Positions 35,221-44,170 of a stretch of 64,000 nt of DNA are shown here, piece by piece. Positions within the stretch are counted from its first letter, which is position 1; the number at the start of each line of letters is the position of its first letter. The stretch is from Streptomyces sp. CNH099 (GTDB taxonomy: Bacteria > Actinomycetota > Actinomycetes > Streptomycetales > Streptomycetaceae), in NCBI GenBank assembly GCA_000514715.1, contig AZWL01000006.1, positions 62,001 to 126,000 on the forward strand, in the 5' to 3' direction. Both the position numbers and the translations under genes were made by a program. The notes beneath the pieces were generated by a model, which did not search any database, had not been told where the DNA came from, and saw only the letters and a program-made list of their open reading frames with translations.

Positions 35221-35567
35221 CCGGGGCGGGGCGACGGTGTGGTCGGCGCTGGCGTGCTTCGCGCTGTGCGCGGTGTTCGCCGCGGCGCTGGGGCTGGGGC
35301 AGGCCGTGCACGCCCGCCACCGCGCCGGCGGGGCGGCCGACCTGGCCGCGCTGGCCGCGGCGGACCGGGCACTGCTCGGCGAGGCGGCGGCCTGCACGGC
35401 GGCCCGCCGGGTCGCGGCGGCGCAGGGCGCCCGGCTGCTGCGGTGCGCCGTGGCCGGGGAGGTCGCGGACGTCGTGGCGGCGGCCCGTACCGGCCGCTTC
35501 ACCGCCGAGGTCCGCTCCCGCGCCGGCCCGCCGTCCCGGACGGCCGACCCGCCCGGGGTTGCGGTAG
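35198..35567 (+). CDS. TadG-like / Rv3654c-type pseudopilin, stop codon lost
   Basis: The gene begins with TTG (GGGAGG about 13 bases upstream): LRKRPFDDRGGATVWSALAC is the classic Rv3654c/TadE-like start with a hydrophobic helix followed by HRAGGAADLAALAAADRALL. Homologues end shortly after the TGRFTAEVRSRAGP segment (about residue 110). Here the frame stays open for more than 3.7 kb, through the aldo/keto reductase and the reverse of the helicase. A one-base change in the GGGG run at 35555-35558 would bring TAG at 35565-35567 into frame; I use that as the likely original end. It may be frameshifted, stop-lost, or an assembly error. Confidence 0.65.
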
Positions 35568-35633
35568 AGCGCGCTCCAGCCGCCAGACTCCGGCGGGCGC
35601 GCACACAGACGCAGACGCAGAGAGGGAACCCGC

Positions 35634-36620
35634 ATGAAGTACCGCACGATCGGCACCGACCCGCAGCGCCGCCGCGAGGTCAGCGTGCTCAGCCTCGGCG
35701 CGATGCTGTTCGGCACCGCGACCGACGAGGAGACGTCGTTCGCGATCCTCGACCGCTACGTCGAGGCCGGCGGCACGTTCGTCGACACCTCCGACAACTA
35801 CGCGTTCTGGGTGAACGGACTCCAGGGCGGCGAGAGCGAGAGCCTGCTCGGGCGGTGGCGGCGCAGCCGGGGCATCGGGGACGAGGTGGTCATCGCGACC
35901 AAGCTCGGCGCACGGCCGCTCGCGCCCGGCACCTCGTACGTCGACAACCCCGAGGGCCTGTCGGCGAAGGTGATCCGGCAGTCCGCGGCGGAGAGCCGGG
36001 AGCGGCTCGGGGTGGAGAAGCTGGACGTCCTGTACGCGCACATCGACGACATGAGCGTGCCGCAGGAGGAGACCGTCGAGGCGTTCGGCGCGCTCGTGGC
36101 GGAGGGCTCCGTGGGCCTGCTCGGGGTGAGCAACCAGTGGGTCTGGCGGGTGGAGCGGGCCCGTGCCCTGGCCGCGGCCTCCGGCCTCGCCGGGTACGAG
36201 CTGCTGCAGTACCACCACACCTACCTGCGCCGGCGCACCGACCGCCCCAGCGAGCTGGACCCGGACGGCTCGCCGGGCGGCGCCGACGGGGCGCTGCTCA
36301 GCTACGTACGCCACCACCCCGGGCTCACGCTCGTGGCGTACTCGCCACTGCTGGCCGGCGGCTACGTCCGCGCGGACAAGCCGCTGGGGTCCGAGCTGGA
36401 CCACCCGGGCACGCCCGCGCGGCTGGCGGCGCTGCGGGAGGTGGCGCAGGCGACCGGGGCGACGGTGAACCAGGTGGTGCTGGCCTGGCTGATAGGCGGG
36501 GAGGTGCCGGTCGTCCCGCTGGTCGGCGCCTCGTCGGTGGCGCAGCTGGACGAGAGCCTGGCCGCGGTGGACCTGGAGCTGACGGCGGACCAGCGGGCGC
36601 GGCTCGACGCCGCCGGCTGA
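35634..36620 (+). CDS. Aldo/keto reductase
   Basis: The 328-residue TIM-barrel oxidoreductase of the aldo/keto reductase superfamily uses NAD(P)H. Catalytic elements are visible: the Asp/Tyr motif in FVDTSDNYAFW, the lysine in VVIATKLG and the histidine in YAHIDD, plus the GVSNQWVWR and LVGASSVAQLDE cofactor-loop segments. It has AGAGAGGGAA-type purine-rich sequence upstream. It is inserted between the Tad operon and the convergent helicase, an arrangement I do not recall from related genomes, and its 5' flank is where the TadG-like gene lost its end. Confidence 0.92.
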   Translation: MKYRTIGTDPQRRREVSVLSLGAMLFGTATDEETSFAILDRYVEAGGTFVDTSDNYAFWVNGLQGGESESLLGRWRRSRGIGDEVVIATKLGARPLAPGTSYVDNPEGLSAKVIRQSAAESRERLGVEKLDVLYAHIDDMSVPQEETVEAFGALVAEGSVGLLGVSNQWVWRVERARALAAASGLAGYELLQYHHTYLRRRTDRPSELDPDGSPGGADGALLSYVRHHPGLTLVAYSPLLAGGYVRADKPLGSELDHPGTPARLAALREVAQATGATVNQVVLAWLIGGEVPVVPLVGASSVAQLDESLAAVDLELTADQRARLDAAG

Positions 36621-36655
36621 GCGGCCCGTACGCCGGCGGGGGCGTACCCGACCGG

Positions 36656-39295
36656 TCAGCCCGCGTCTGCCGCAGCCGGCCCCGGCCCCGGCCCCGGTGC
36701 CGGCCCGGGCTCCGGCTCCGACCCCGGTCCCGGCTCCGGTCCCGGCTCCGCACCCTGTCCGGGGTCCCGGGGCGCGCCCTGTTCCGCCCCCGTCAGCAGG
36801 GTCGTGAGCAGCCGCAGCGCCGCCGCCTTGTCCAGCGGGTCGTTCCCGTTGCCGCACTTCGGGGACTGGACGCACGACGGGCAGCCGGTGTCGCACTCGC
36901 AGGCGGCGATCGCCGAGCGGGTCGCGGCGAGCCAGTCGCGGGCGACGCCGAAGGCCCGTTCGGCGAAGCCCGCGCCGCCGGGGTGGCCGTCGTAGACGAA
37001 GACCGTCGGCAGCAGGGTGTCGCCGTGCAGCGGCACCGAGACGCCGCCGATGTCCCAGCGGTCGCACGTGGCGAAGAGCGGCAGCATGCCGATGGAGGCG
37101 TGCTCCGCCGCGTGCAGGGCGCCGCCCAGCTGCTCCCGGGCGACGCCCGCCGCGTCCAGCTGGTCGTCGGTGACGGTCCACCACACGGCGCGGGTGCGCA
37201 GCGTCCGCGGCGGCAGGTCGAGCTTCGTCTCGCCCATGATCTCGCCGGTGATCAGCCGGCGGCGCAGGAAGGAGACCACGTGGTTGGTGACCTCGACCGA
37301 CCCGAAGCACAGCCGGGCGTCCCCCCACGGGACCTCGCGCTCGGTCTCCAGCACGGAGACGGCGGTGGTGTCGCGGGCGACGGTGGTGAAAGGCGGGTCG
37401 GCGCGCTCCACGAGCGCCACGTTGTCCTCCAGGTCCAGGGTGCGGACCACGTAGGTCCGGCCCTGGTGGAGGTGGACGGCGCCCTCGTGGACGGTGGTGT
37501 GGGACGCCGCGGCGTCGACGGTGCCGAGCAGCCGGCCGGTGCCGTCCTCGACGACGTCGACGGGCCGGCCGCCCCCGCCGCGGATGTCGGTGAGGTCGCA
37601 GGCGCGTTCCCGCCGGGTCCAGTGCCAGGCGGCCCCCGGCCCGGTGCCGCCGCGGCGGCGCAGCAGCCCGCGCTCGGCGAGCTGCGGCAGCAGCTCCGCG
37701 GCCCCGGCGCCGAAGCACGCGGCGTCGCCGGTGAAGTCCGCCTCGGTCAGCGGCAGTTCGGCGGCGGCGGCGCACAGGTGGGGGGCGAGCACGTACGGGT
37801 TGTCCGGGTCCAGCACCGTGGACTCCACCGGCCGGCGGAAGAGCGCCTCCGGGTGGTGCACCAGGTACGTGTCCAGCGGGTCGTCCCGCGCGACCAGCAC
37901 CGCCAGCGCGCCCTGCCCGGACCGCCCCGCGCGCCCGGCCTGCTGCCAGAGCGAGGCCCGGGTGCCGGGGTAGCCGGCGAGCAGCACCGCGTCCAGCCCC
38001 GACACGTCCACGCCCAGCTCCAGCGCGGACGTCGCGGCCAGCCCCAGCAGCTCGCCGGACTGCAGCGCGGCCTCCAGGGCCCGCCGCTCGTCCGCCAGAT
38101 AGCCGCCGCGGTAGGCGGCGACCCGGTCCGCCAGCGTCCGGTCCACGGCCGCCAGCCGGTCCTGGGCGATCATCGCGACCAGCTCCGCGCCCCGCCGGGA
38201 GCGGACGAAGGCGACGGTCCGTACGCCCCCCGCCGCCAGGTCCGTCAGCAGCTCCGCGCACTCCGCCGTGGCCGTGCGCCGCACCGGCGCGCCCCGCTCG
38301 CCGTGCAGCTCCGTCAGCGGCGGCTCCCACAGGGCGAACGCGACCTCCCCGCGCGGCGACGCGTCGTCCGTGACCTCCGTCACGGCCCGCCCGGTCAGCC
38401 GCTCCGCCGACCGGCCCGGCTCGGCCGCGGTGGCGGAGGCGAGCAGGAACACCGGGTCCGCGCCGTAGCGGGCGCAGAGCCGGCGCAGCCGCCGTACGAC
38501 CTGGGCGACGTGGGAGCCGAACACGCCGCGGTAGGTGTGGCACTCGTCGATCACCACGTACCGCAGGGCGCGCAGGAAGGACGACCACCGGGAGTGGCCG
38601 GGGAGTATGCCGCGGTGCAGCATGTCGGGGTTGGTGAGGACGAGGTTGGCGTAGAGGCGCACCCACTCGCGCTCCTCGGTGGCCGTGTCGCCGTCGTAGA
38701 CGGCCGGGCGCACGGCCTTGCCGAGCGGGGCGGCCAGGGCCTTGACGGCGCGCAGCTGGTCGGCGGCCAGCGCCTTCGTCGGCGCCACGTACAGGGCCGT
38801 CGCGCCCCGCCCGTTGGCGGCCTCGGAGCCGTCGAGCGCCGCGCTGAGCACGGGCGCCAGATACGCCAGCGACTTGCCCGACGCCGTGCCCGTGGCCGCG
38901 ATCACCGAGTCGCCCGCGAGCGCGTGCGCCGCCATCTCGGCCTGGTGGGCCCACGGCCGCCGGATCCCGGCGGCCTCGACCGCGGCCACCACCTCCGGCC
39001 GGATGCCCGCAGGCCAGTCGGCATGGCGGCCGCCGCGCGGGGGCAGGTGCTCCGTATGAGTGATGCGAGCGGCGCGGTCCTCCCGGGCGGCGAGCCGGCG
39101 CAGCGCGGTGCGCGGCGTGACGTGCGGCGCGCCGTTCCGAGCGCCGTCGGCCGCCGTGTGCCGCCCCGCGCCGTCCGGCGGCCCGGCCGGTGTGACGTGC
39201 GGCGCGCCGGGCCGCAGCCCGGGCCGGGTGCCGCCGGCCGCGGGGGCCGCCCCCCGGTCGTTCGCGTCCCCCCACTCGTTCGCGTCCATCGGCAC
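36656..39295 (-). CDS. DEAD/DEAH-box helicase, MrfA/YprA-like with DUF1998 domain
   Basis: The 879-residue superfamily 2 helicase has Walker A variant ATGTASGKSL, motif Ia VAPTKALAADQ, a DECH Walker B (VVIDECHTYRG), motif III SATAAEP and motif VI QQAGRAGRSG, then a C-terminal Cys cluster C-x-C-x4-C-x2-C-x5-C (CECDTGCPSCVQSPKC) typical of DUF1998/MrfA proteins that act on mitomycin-C lesions. A Pro/Gly-rich tail follows (GPEPGPGSEPEPGP-type). The N-terminal 60 residues are low-complexity. Start GTG 39293-39295 or ATG 39287-39289. It ends 35 bp from the convergent aldo/keto reductase and diverges from bldG. Confidence 0.92.
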   Translation of the reverse strand: MPMDANEWGDANDRGAAPAAGGTRPGLRPGAPHVTPAGPPDGAGRHTAADGARNGAPHVTPRTALRRLAAREDRAARITHTEHLPPRGGRHADWPAGIRPEVVAAVEAAGIRRPWAHQAEMAAHALAGDSVIAATGTASGKSLAYLAPVLSAALDGSEAANGRGATALYVAPTKALAADQLRAVKALAAPLGKAVRPAVYDGDTATEEREWVRLYANLVLTNPDMLHRGILPGHSRWSSFLRALRYVVIDECHTYRGVFGSHVAQVVRRLRRLCARYGADPVFLLASATAAEPGRSAERLTGRAVTEVTDDASPRGEVAFALWEPPLTELHGERGAPVRRTATAECAELLTDLAAGGVRTVAFVRSRRGAELVAMIAQDRLAAVDRTLADRVAAYRGGYLADERRALEAALQSGELLGLAATSALELGVDVSGLDAVLLAGYPGTRASLWQQAGRAGRSGQGALAVLVARDDPLDTYLVHHPEALFRRPVESTVLDPDNPYVLAPHLCAAAAELPLTEADFTGDAACFGAGAAELLPQLAERGLLRRRGGTGPGAAWHWTRRERACDLTDIRGGGGRPVDVVEDGTGRLLGTVDAAASHTTVHEGAVHLHQGRTYVVRTLDLEDNVALVERADPPFTTVARDTTAVSVLETEREVPWGDARLCFGSVEVTNHVVSFLRRRLITGEIMGETKLDLPPRTLRTRAVWWTVTDDQLDAAGVAREQLGGALHAAEHASIGMLPLFATCDRWDIGGVSVPLHGDTLLPTVFVYDGHPGGAGFAERAFGVARDWLAATRSAIAACECDTGCPSCVQSPKCGNGNDPLDKAAALRLLTTLLTGAEQGAPRDPGQGAEPGPEPGPGSEPEPGPAPGPGPGPAAADAG

Positions 39296-39447
39296 GAGTG
39301 TGTCACCGATGCGACGGACAATGCCCCCAAGGCGTCGTGCACGCCCGGGGGTAAGTGATTGAATGCCATGGCGGATGCCGATCCGTCTCCGGCCGGACGG
39401 CGGGGGACGCCCGGGGCAGCCGCTCGCTGAAAGGTGCTGGAGGATCC

Positions 39448-39789
39448 GTGGACCTGTCCCTGTCGACCCGTACCGTGGGCGACCGCACGGTCGTCGAAGT
39501 CGGTGGCGAGATTGATGTGTATACCGCCCCCAAGCTGCGCGAGCAGCTGGTCGAGCTGGTCAACGACGGCAGCTACCACCTGGTCGTCGACATGGAGCGG
39601 GTCGACTTCCTCGACTCCACCGGTCTGGGCGTCCTCGTCGGCGGGCTGAAGCGCGTCCGGGCCCACGAGGGCTCGCTGCGGCTCGTCTGCAACCAGGAGC
39701 GCATTCTGAAGATCTTCCGTATCACGGGCCTGACCAAGGTGTTCCCCATCCACACCTCGGTCGACGAAGCCGTCGCCGCGAAGGACTGA
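39448..39789 (+). CDS. bldG: Anti-sigma factor antagonist BldG
   Basis: The 113-residue STAS-domain protein is nearly identical by eye to Streptomyces BldG, which is required for aerial mycelium and antibiotic production. The phosphorylation site is the serine of FLDSTGLG (S57). The GTG start (39448-39450) gives exactly this length, with GGAGGA six bases upstream; an in-frame extension to 39355 is spurious. Unphosphorylated BldG sequesters anti-sigma factors, including the product of the next gene. The region between the helicase start and bldG must hold both promoters. Confidence 0.96.
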   Translation: MDLSLSTRTVGDRTVVEVGGEIDVYTAPKLREQLVELVNDGSYHLVVDMERVDFLDSTGLGVLVGGLKRVRAHEGSLRLVCNQERILKIFRITGLTKVFPIHTSVDEAVAAKD

Positions 39790-39805
39790 CCAGGCGCCGG
39801 CTAGC

Positions 39806-39838
39806 CGGAGGGACCGGGCCGTGCGCCGGGTCCCTCCG
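39806..39838 (+). terminator. Hairpin after bldG
   Basis: A 10-bp stem CGGAGGGACC / GGTCCCTCCG, extended internally by GG/CC pairing, starts 17 bases after the bldG stop. It probably makes a processing or partial-termination site, since the anti-sigma gene 118 bp downstream also needs expression. Confidence 0.55.
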
Positions 39839-39906
39839 TGGTTCGCTCCGGTACGGATGCTTCCCGTGGTGACACGGGATGACGTGGGATGACTGAAGGG
39901 GTTGGC

Positions 39907-40383
39907 ATGCCCACCGTTGAATTGCGCTTCAGTGCTCTCCCCGAGCACGTCCGCACGGCCCGTCTGGTGGCGGCCGCGGTCGCGCGCCGGGCGGGTGTGG
40001 ACGAGGCGGTGCTCGACGAGGTGCGTCTCGCCGTCGGCGAAGCCTGTCTGCGGGCCGTCGGGCTGCACCAGCACAACGGGCTGTCGGGGCCGGTGCGGGT
40101 GGTGCTGACCGAGGAGGAGAAGAAGTTCTCCATCGAGGTCGGCGACGACGCGCCGACGGCCCCCGGTCACGTGCCCGCCGCCCGCAGCACCGCGGAGACC
40201 CACCCGGACCCGGACGGCGACGGGAACGCGAGCGGACCGGGCGGCGACGACGCCGACGTCGACGACGAGATGGGCCTCGCGGTCATCAGCGGCCTGGTCG
40301 ACGACGTCGAGGTGACCGCGAGCGAGTCCGGCGGCACGATCCGGATGAGCTGGCCGGCCGCCACGGCCGCGCCCGGCTCCTGA
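39907..40383 (+). CDS. Anti-sigma factor (RsbW/SpoIIAB-like kinase), BldG partner
   Basis: The 158-residue protein has a GHKL-type ATPase fold. The N-terminal box with the essential asparagine is altered: DEVRLAVGEACLRAVGLHQH replaces the usual E-x-x-x-N pattern with histidine-rich residues. A Gly/Asp-rich insert (about 100-125) interrupts the lid region before DDEMGLAVISGLVDDVEV. It is the conserved gene downstream of bldG, whose product in S. coelicolor is an anti-sigma partner. Start ATG 39907 has GAAGGGG upstream. The altered N-box suggests weak or no kinase activity. Confidence 0.85.
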   Translation: MPTVELRFSALPEHVRTARLVAAAVARRAGVDEAVLDEVRLAVGEACLRAVGLHQHNGLSGPVRVVLTEEEKKFSIEVGDDAPTAPGHVPAARSTAETHPDPDGDGNASGPGGDDADVDDEMGLAVISGLVDDVEVTASESGGTIRMSWPAATAAPGS

Positions 40384-40923
40384 GCGTCTGAGCGTCCGCG
40401 GGCATCCGCGCCTCCGGCCGCCACCGCCGCGCGGCCGGTTCCCGAGCATCCGTACGCCCGGCCGCCACCGCCCCGCGGGCGGCTTCTGAGCACCCGCGCC
40501 CCCCGCCGACCCGGCCGACTCCGGCCAACTCCCGATCCGCCGATCCGGCCGCCGCCGCGCCCTCCCGCGCCCGGCCCGGCCCTCGCCGTACCCCTGCCCG
40601 GCCCCTCCCTTGACCCGCGCATTTCAAGATCAATTACCTTCTGATCAGCACTTTCTTCAGGCGTAGAGATCATTTTCCCGCGATTGCCGCGGCGTTCCCG
40701 CATCCCTCTTTCGAGCGAATTGACAGGCGCCGTAAGCGGCGTTGATCGTCGTCGGAGCCGAATTCCCCGGGGGACGCTCTGTTTTGATCTAGTTCCGCTC
40801 CCTACAATCCGTCCACAACTTGCAGCTCAGGACGCCTGAGCGCTGCGGCCGCCCAAACCCCGACCGCCCGTACCTGCAGTCGGGGCTGCCGCGCGCCCAT
40901 GTGCCGTACGTCAAGGAGGACGA
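40384..40923. other. Long intergenic region upstream of hppA with degenerate repeats
   Basis: This 540-base region lies between codirectional genes. Its first 150 bases contain at least two degenerate copies of a block of 45-55 bases (about 40385-40440, 40441-40490) built on GAGC-N-TCCG...GGCCGCCACCGCC, echoing the last codons of the anti-sigma gene. The next part (about 40610-40820) is AT-richer and carries a good -35 hexamer TTGACA at 40720-40725. I infer the hppA promoter there. GGAGGACGA precedes the hppA start. Confidence 0.6.
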
Positions 40924-43326
40924 ATGGCGGGGCATTTCACCCCACTACAGCAGGACCACCTACTGGCCGTGGAACTCACCAGCGGCAACCGGGCCATCGT
41001 GGCGATCATCGCCGTGGTCGCGGTCGCCGCTCTCGCGGTCGCCGTGGTGCTGCTCCGTCAGGTACTCGCCGCCGGCGAGGGCACGGACAATATGAAGAAG
41101 ATCGCGGCGGCGATCCAGGAAGGCGCAAACGCCTATCTGGCCCGCCAGTTGCGCACCATCGGCGTGTTCGCCGTGGTGGTGTTCTTCCTGCTCATGCTGT
41201 TGCCCGCCGACGACTGGTCGGAACGGGCCGGTCGCTCGATCTTCTTCCTGGTGGGCGCCGCGTTCTCGGCGGCGACCGGGTACATCGGCATGTGGCTCGC
41301 GGTCCGCAGCAACGTGCGCGTGGCCGCCGCCGCCCGTGCCGCCACCCCCCGCGAGGGCGAGCCCGCCAAGGACCTCACCGCGGTGAGCCACGAGGCGACC
41401 AAGCTCGCGTTCCGCACCGGCGGCGTGGTCGGCATGTTCACCGTCGGCCTCGGCCTGCTCGGCGCCTGCTGCGTCGTGCTCGTCTACGCGGCCGACGCGC
41501 CCAAGGTGCTGGAGGGCTTCGGCCTCGGCGCCGCGCTCATCGCGATGTTCATGCGTGTCGGCGGCGGCATCTTCACCAAGGCCGCCGACGTCGGCGCCGA
41601 CCTCGTCGGCAAGGTCGAGCAGGGCATCCCCGAGGACGACCCGCGCAACGCCGCCACCATCGCCGACAACGTCGGGGACAACGTCGGCGACTGCGCCGGC
41701 ATGGCGGCGGACCTCTTCGAGTCGTACGCCGTCACCCTGGTCGCCGCGCTCATCCTGGGCAAGGTCGCCCTGGGCGACGCCGGTCTCGCCTTCCCGCTGA
41801 TCGTCCCCGCGATCGGCGTCGTCACCGCCATGATCGGCGTGTTCGTCGTCGCGCCGCGGGCCAGCGACCGCAGCGGCATGACCGCCATCAACCGCGGGTT
41901 CTTCATCTCCGCGGTGATCTCCCTGGTGATGGTCGCCATCGCCGTCTTCGCGTACCTCCCCTCGTCGTACGCGGACCTCGACGGCGTCGGCGCGGGCATC
42001 GCCGAGCACGACGGCAACCCGCAGGTGCTCGCGCTCGTCGCGGTCGCCATCGGCATCGTCCTCGCGGCGGTCATCCAGCAACTCACCGGCTACTTCACCG
42101 AGACCAACCGCCGCCCCGTCCGGGACATCGGCAAGACGTCCCTGACCGGCCCGGCCACGGTGGTGCTCTCCGGCATCTCCATCGGCCTGGAGTCCGCCGT
42201 CTACACCGCGGTCCTCATCGGCCTCAGCGTCTACGGCGCGTTCCTGCTCGGCGGCACGTCCGTCATGCTGGCGCTCTTCGCGGTCGCCCTGGCCGGCACC
42301 GGCCTGCTGACGACCGTCGGCGTCATCGTCGCCATGGACACCTTCGGCCCGGTCTCCGACAACGCCCAGGGCATCGCCGAGATGTCCGGCGACGTCGAGG
42401 GCGACGGCGCCCAGGTCCTCACCAACCTGGACGCGGTCGGCAACACCACCAAGGCCATCACCAAGGGCATCGCCATCGCCACCGCGGTCCTCGCGGCGGC
42501 GGCGCTCTTCGGCTCGTACCGCGACGCGGTCAACGAGGCGGTGGCCGACGCGAACAACGTCGGCAGTCCGCTCGGCCTCAGCCTGGACATCGGCCAGCCG
42601 AACAACCTCGTCGGCCTCATCCTCGGCGCCGCGGTCGTCTTTCTCTTCTCCGGGCTGGCGATCAACGCCGTGTCGCGCTCCGCGGGCGCGGTGGTCTTCG
42701 AGGTGCGCCGGCAGTTCCGCGAGCACCCGGGGATCATGGACTACTCGGAGGAGCCGGAGTACGGCAAGGTCGTCGACATCTGCACCCGGGACGCGCTGCG
42801 CGAGCTGCGTACGCCCGGTCTGCTCGCCGTCATGGCGCCGATCGCGGTCGGCTTCACCCTCGGCGTCGGCGCGCTGGCCTCGTTCCTCGCCGGCGCCATC
42901 GGCGCGGGCGTGCTGATGGCGGTCTTCCTGGCCAACTCGGGCGGCGCCTGGGACAACGCCAAGAAGCTCGTCGAGGACGGCCACCACGGCGGCAAGGGCA
43001 GCGAGGCCCACGCCGCCACGGTGATCGGCGACACGGTCGGCGACCCGTTCAAGGACACCGCGGGCCCGGCGATCAACCCGCTGCTGAAGGTCATGAACCT
43101 GGTGGCGCTGCTGATCGCTCCGGCGGTGGTGAAGTTCTCCTACGGAGACGACTCGAACGTCGGCGTACGGATCGTCATCTCGGTGGTGGCCATCACGGTC
43201 ATCGCCGGCGCCGTGTACATCTCCAAGCGCCGCGGCATCGCGGTCGACGACGAGGACTCGGAGACCACGGCGTCCGCGGGCACGGCGCCGAAGTCGTCCA
43301 CGGACCCGGCGGTGGTCAACACCTGA
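40924..43326 (+). CDS. hppA: Membrane-bound proton-translocating pyrophosphatase
   Basis: The 800-residue enzyme couples pyrophosphate hydrolysis to proton export. The substrate site DVGADLVGKVEQGIPEDDP and the second acidic cluster DNVGDNVGDCAGMAADLFESY are present, and GDTVGDPFKDTAGPAINP ends the core. About sixteen membrane helices are visible. The motif GNTTKAITK carries lysine, not alanine, at the position that separates K+-independent from K+-dependent pumps, so this is the K+-independent type. GGAGGACGA is five bases before the ATG. The neighbour bldG locus is conserved beside it in Streptomyces. Confidence 0.96.
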   Translation: MAGHFTPLQQDHLLAVELTSGNRAIVAIIAVVAVAALAVAVVLLRQVLAAGEGTDNMKKIAAAIQEGANAYLARQLRTIGVFAVVVFFLLMLLPADDWSERAGRSIFFLVGAAFSAATGYIGMWLAVRSNVRVAAAARAATPREGEPAKDLTAVSHEATKLAFRTGGVVGMFTVGLGLLGACCVVLVYAADAPKVLEGFGLGAALIAMFMRVGGGIFTKAADVGADLVGKVEQGIPEDDPRNAATIADNVGDNVGDCAGMAADLFESYAVTLVAALILGKVALGDAGLAFPLIVPAIGVVTAMIGVFVVAPRASDRSGMTAINRGFFISAVISLVMVAIAVFAYLPSSYADLDGVGAGIAEHDGNPQVLALVAVAIGIVLAAVIQQLTGYFTETNRRPVRDIGKTSLTGPATVVLSGISIGLESAVYTAVLIGLSVYGAFLLGGTSVMLALFAVALAGTGLLTTVGVIVAMDTFGPVSDNAQGIAEMSGDVEGDGAQVLTNLDAVGNTTKAITKGIAIATAVLAAAALFGSYRDAVNEAVADANNVGSPLGLSLDIGQPNNLVGLILGAAVVFLFSGLAINAVSRSAGAVVFEVRRQFREHPGIMDYSEEPEYGKVVDICTRDALRELRTPGLLAVMAPIAVGFTLGVGALASFLAGAIGAGVLMAVFLANSGGAWDNAKKLVEDGHHGGKGSEAHAATVIGDTVGDPFKDTAGPAINPLLKVMNLVALLIAPAVVKFSYGDDSNVGVRIVISVVAITVIAGAVYISKRRGIAVDDEDSETTASAGTAPKSSTDPAVVNT

Positions 43327-43345
43327 GACCGGGGACGGAAGCGCC

Positions 43346-43391
43346 ACACCCCGCCGGCCGGGAGCGGTCCCGCTCCCGGCCGGCGGGGTGT
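43346..43391 (+). terminator. Very strong hairpin terminator after hppA
   Basis: A perfect 21-bp G+C-rich stem, with arms at 43346-43366 and 43371-43391 and a four-base loop (GTCC), starts 20 bases after the hppA stop codon. The extreme stability and position make a terminator very likely, without a U-tract. Confidence 0.8.
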
Positions 43392-43560
43392 CGTCGTCGC
43401 TGCCGCCACCGCCGTGGCCGCCGTGTCTGCTGCGACTGCTGTGATTGCTGTGACTCTCGTGGCAAATGGTGCACCACGCGGCGTGCGGCCCCGGCGATTC
43501 GTCGTACCGGCGGGCCGCCGGTGTATGTTCCGGGTGTCTCAGTCTCGAAGGGATGATCCG

Positions 43561-44124
43561 GTGAACAAGACGCTTGCCGCCGCCCTGGCCGGTGCCGCCG
43601 TCACGCTGCTCGTGGCGACCGGCTGCAGCGAGGACAACGACGCCGAGGTCCGGGAGTGGGCGGGCTCGCTCTGCGACCGCATCCAGCCCGAGCTGAAGAA
43701 GCGGGATCAGGCCAACCTCGCGATCAGCGAGGCGACGAGCGAGAAGGACCCGCGGAAGGTGCGGGAGGCGGACGCCAGGGCGTTCGGCGAGATCTCCGAG
43801 GCGTACACGGCCATGAGCAAGGCCGTGAACAAGGTGGGCGCGCCGCCCGTCGACGACTCCAAGAACACCCACGGCGGGGCCGTGACCGAGCTGCAGCAGG
43901 TGGCGGCGGCGTACGCGGACCTGCAGAAGCAGGTGGAGGACCTGGACGTCAAGGACCAGGCGGCGTTCGCGGAGGGCCTGCGGGAGCTGGCGGGCGAGGC
44001 GGAGAAGATCAGCAAGAGCGGCGACGAGGCGCTGAACAAGCTGCAGGCGGGCGAGGTCGGCGAGGCGCTGGCCGAGCAGCAGGGCTGCCAGAAGTCGAAG
44101 GCGAAGCCCTCGCAGAAGGCGTAG
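43561..44124 (+). CDS. Small secreted lipoprotein, alpha-helical
   Basis: The 187-residue protein starts at GTG 43561 with a lipoprotein signal ending at cysteine in LLVATGCSEDND. The mature part is almost entirely helical and charged (many E, K, A residues), with no enzyme motif. Similar small lipoproteins of Streptomyces near topA/hppA are annotated as hypothetical, and I do not recognise a function. A longer upstream frame is not credible because the signal peptide would be internal. The terminal Lys-rich tail (KSKAKPSQKA) resembles that of other surface proteins. Confidence 0.85.
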   Translation: MNKTLAAALAGAAVTLLVATGCSEDNDAEVREWAGSLCDRIQPELKKRDQANLAISEATSEKDPRKVREADARAFGEISEAYTAMSKAVNKVGAPPVDDSKNTHGGAVTELQQVAAAYADLQKQVEDLDVKDQAAFAEGLRELAGEAEKISKSGDEALNKLQAGEVGEALAEQQGCQKSKAKPSQKA

Positions 44125-44170
44125 GGGCCGGCGGCGGGCTGGTCGGCGGGGCCCGTGCCGCGGCAGCACA

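Noticed and set aside
35198..39358. A 1386-codon open frame on the plus strand.
   Set aside because: Only its first 120 or so codons resemble a protein family (TadG-like). The rest is opposite or out of frame to a clear aldo/keto reductase and a helicase and is low-complexity.
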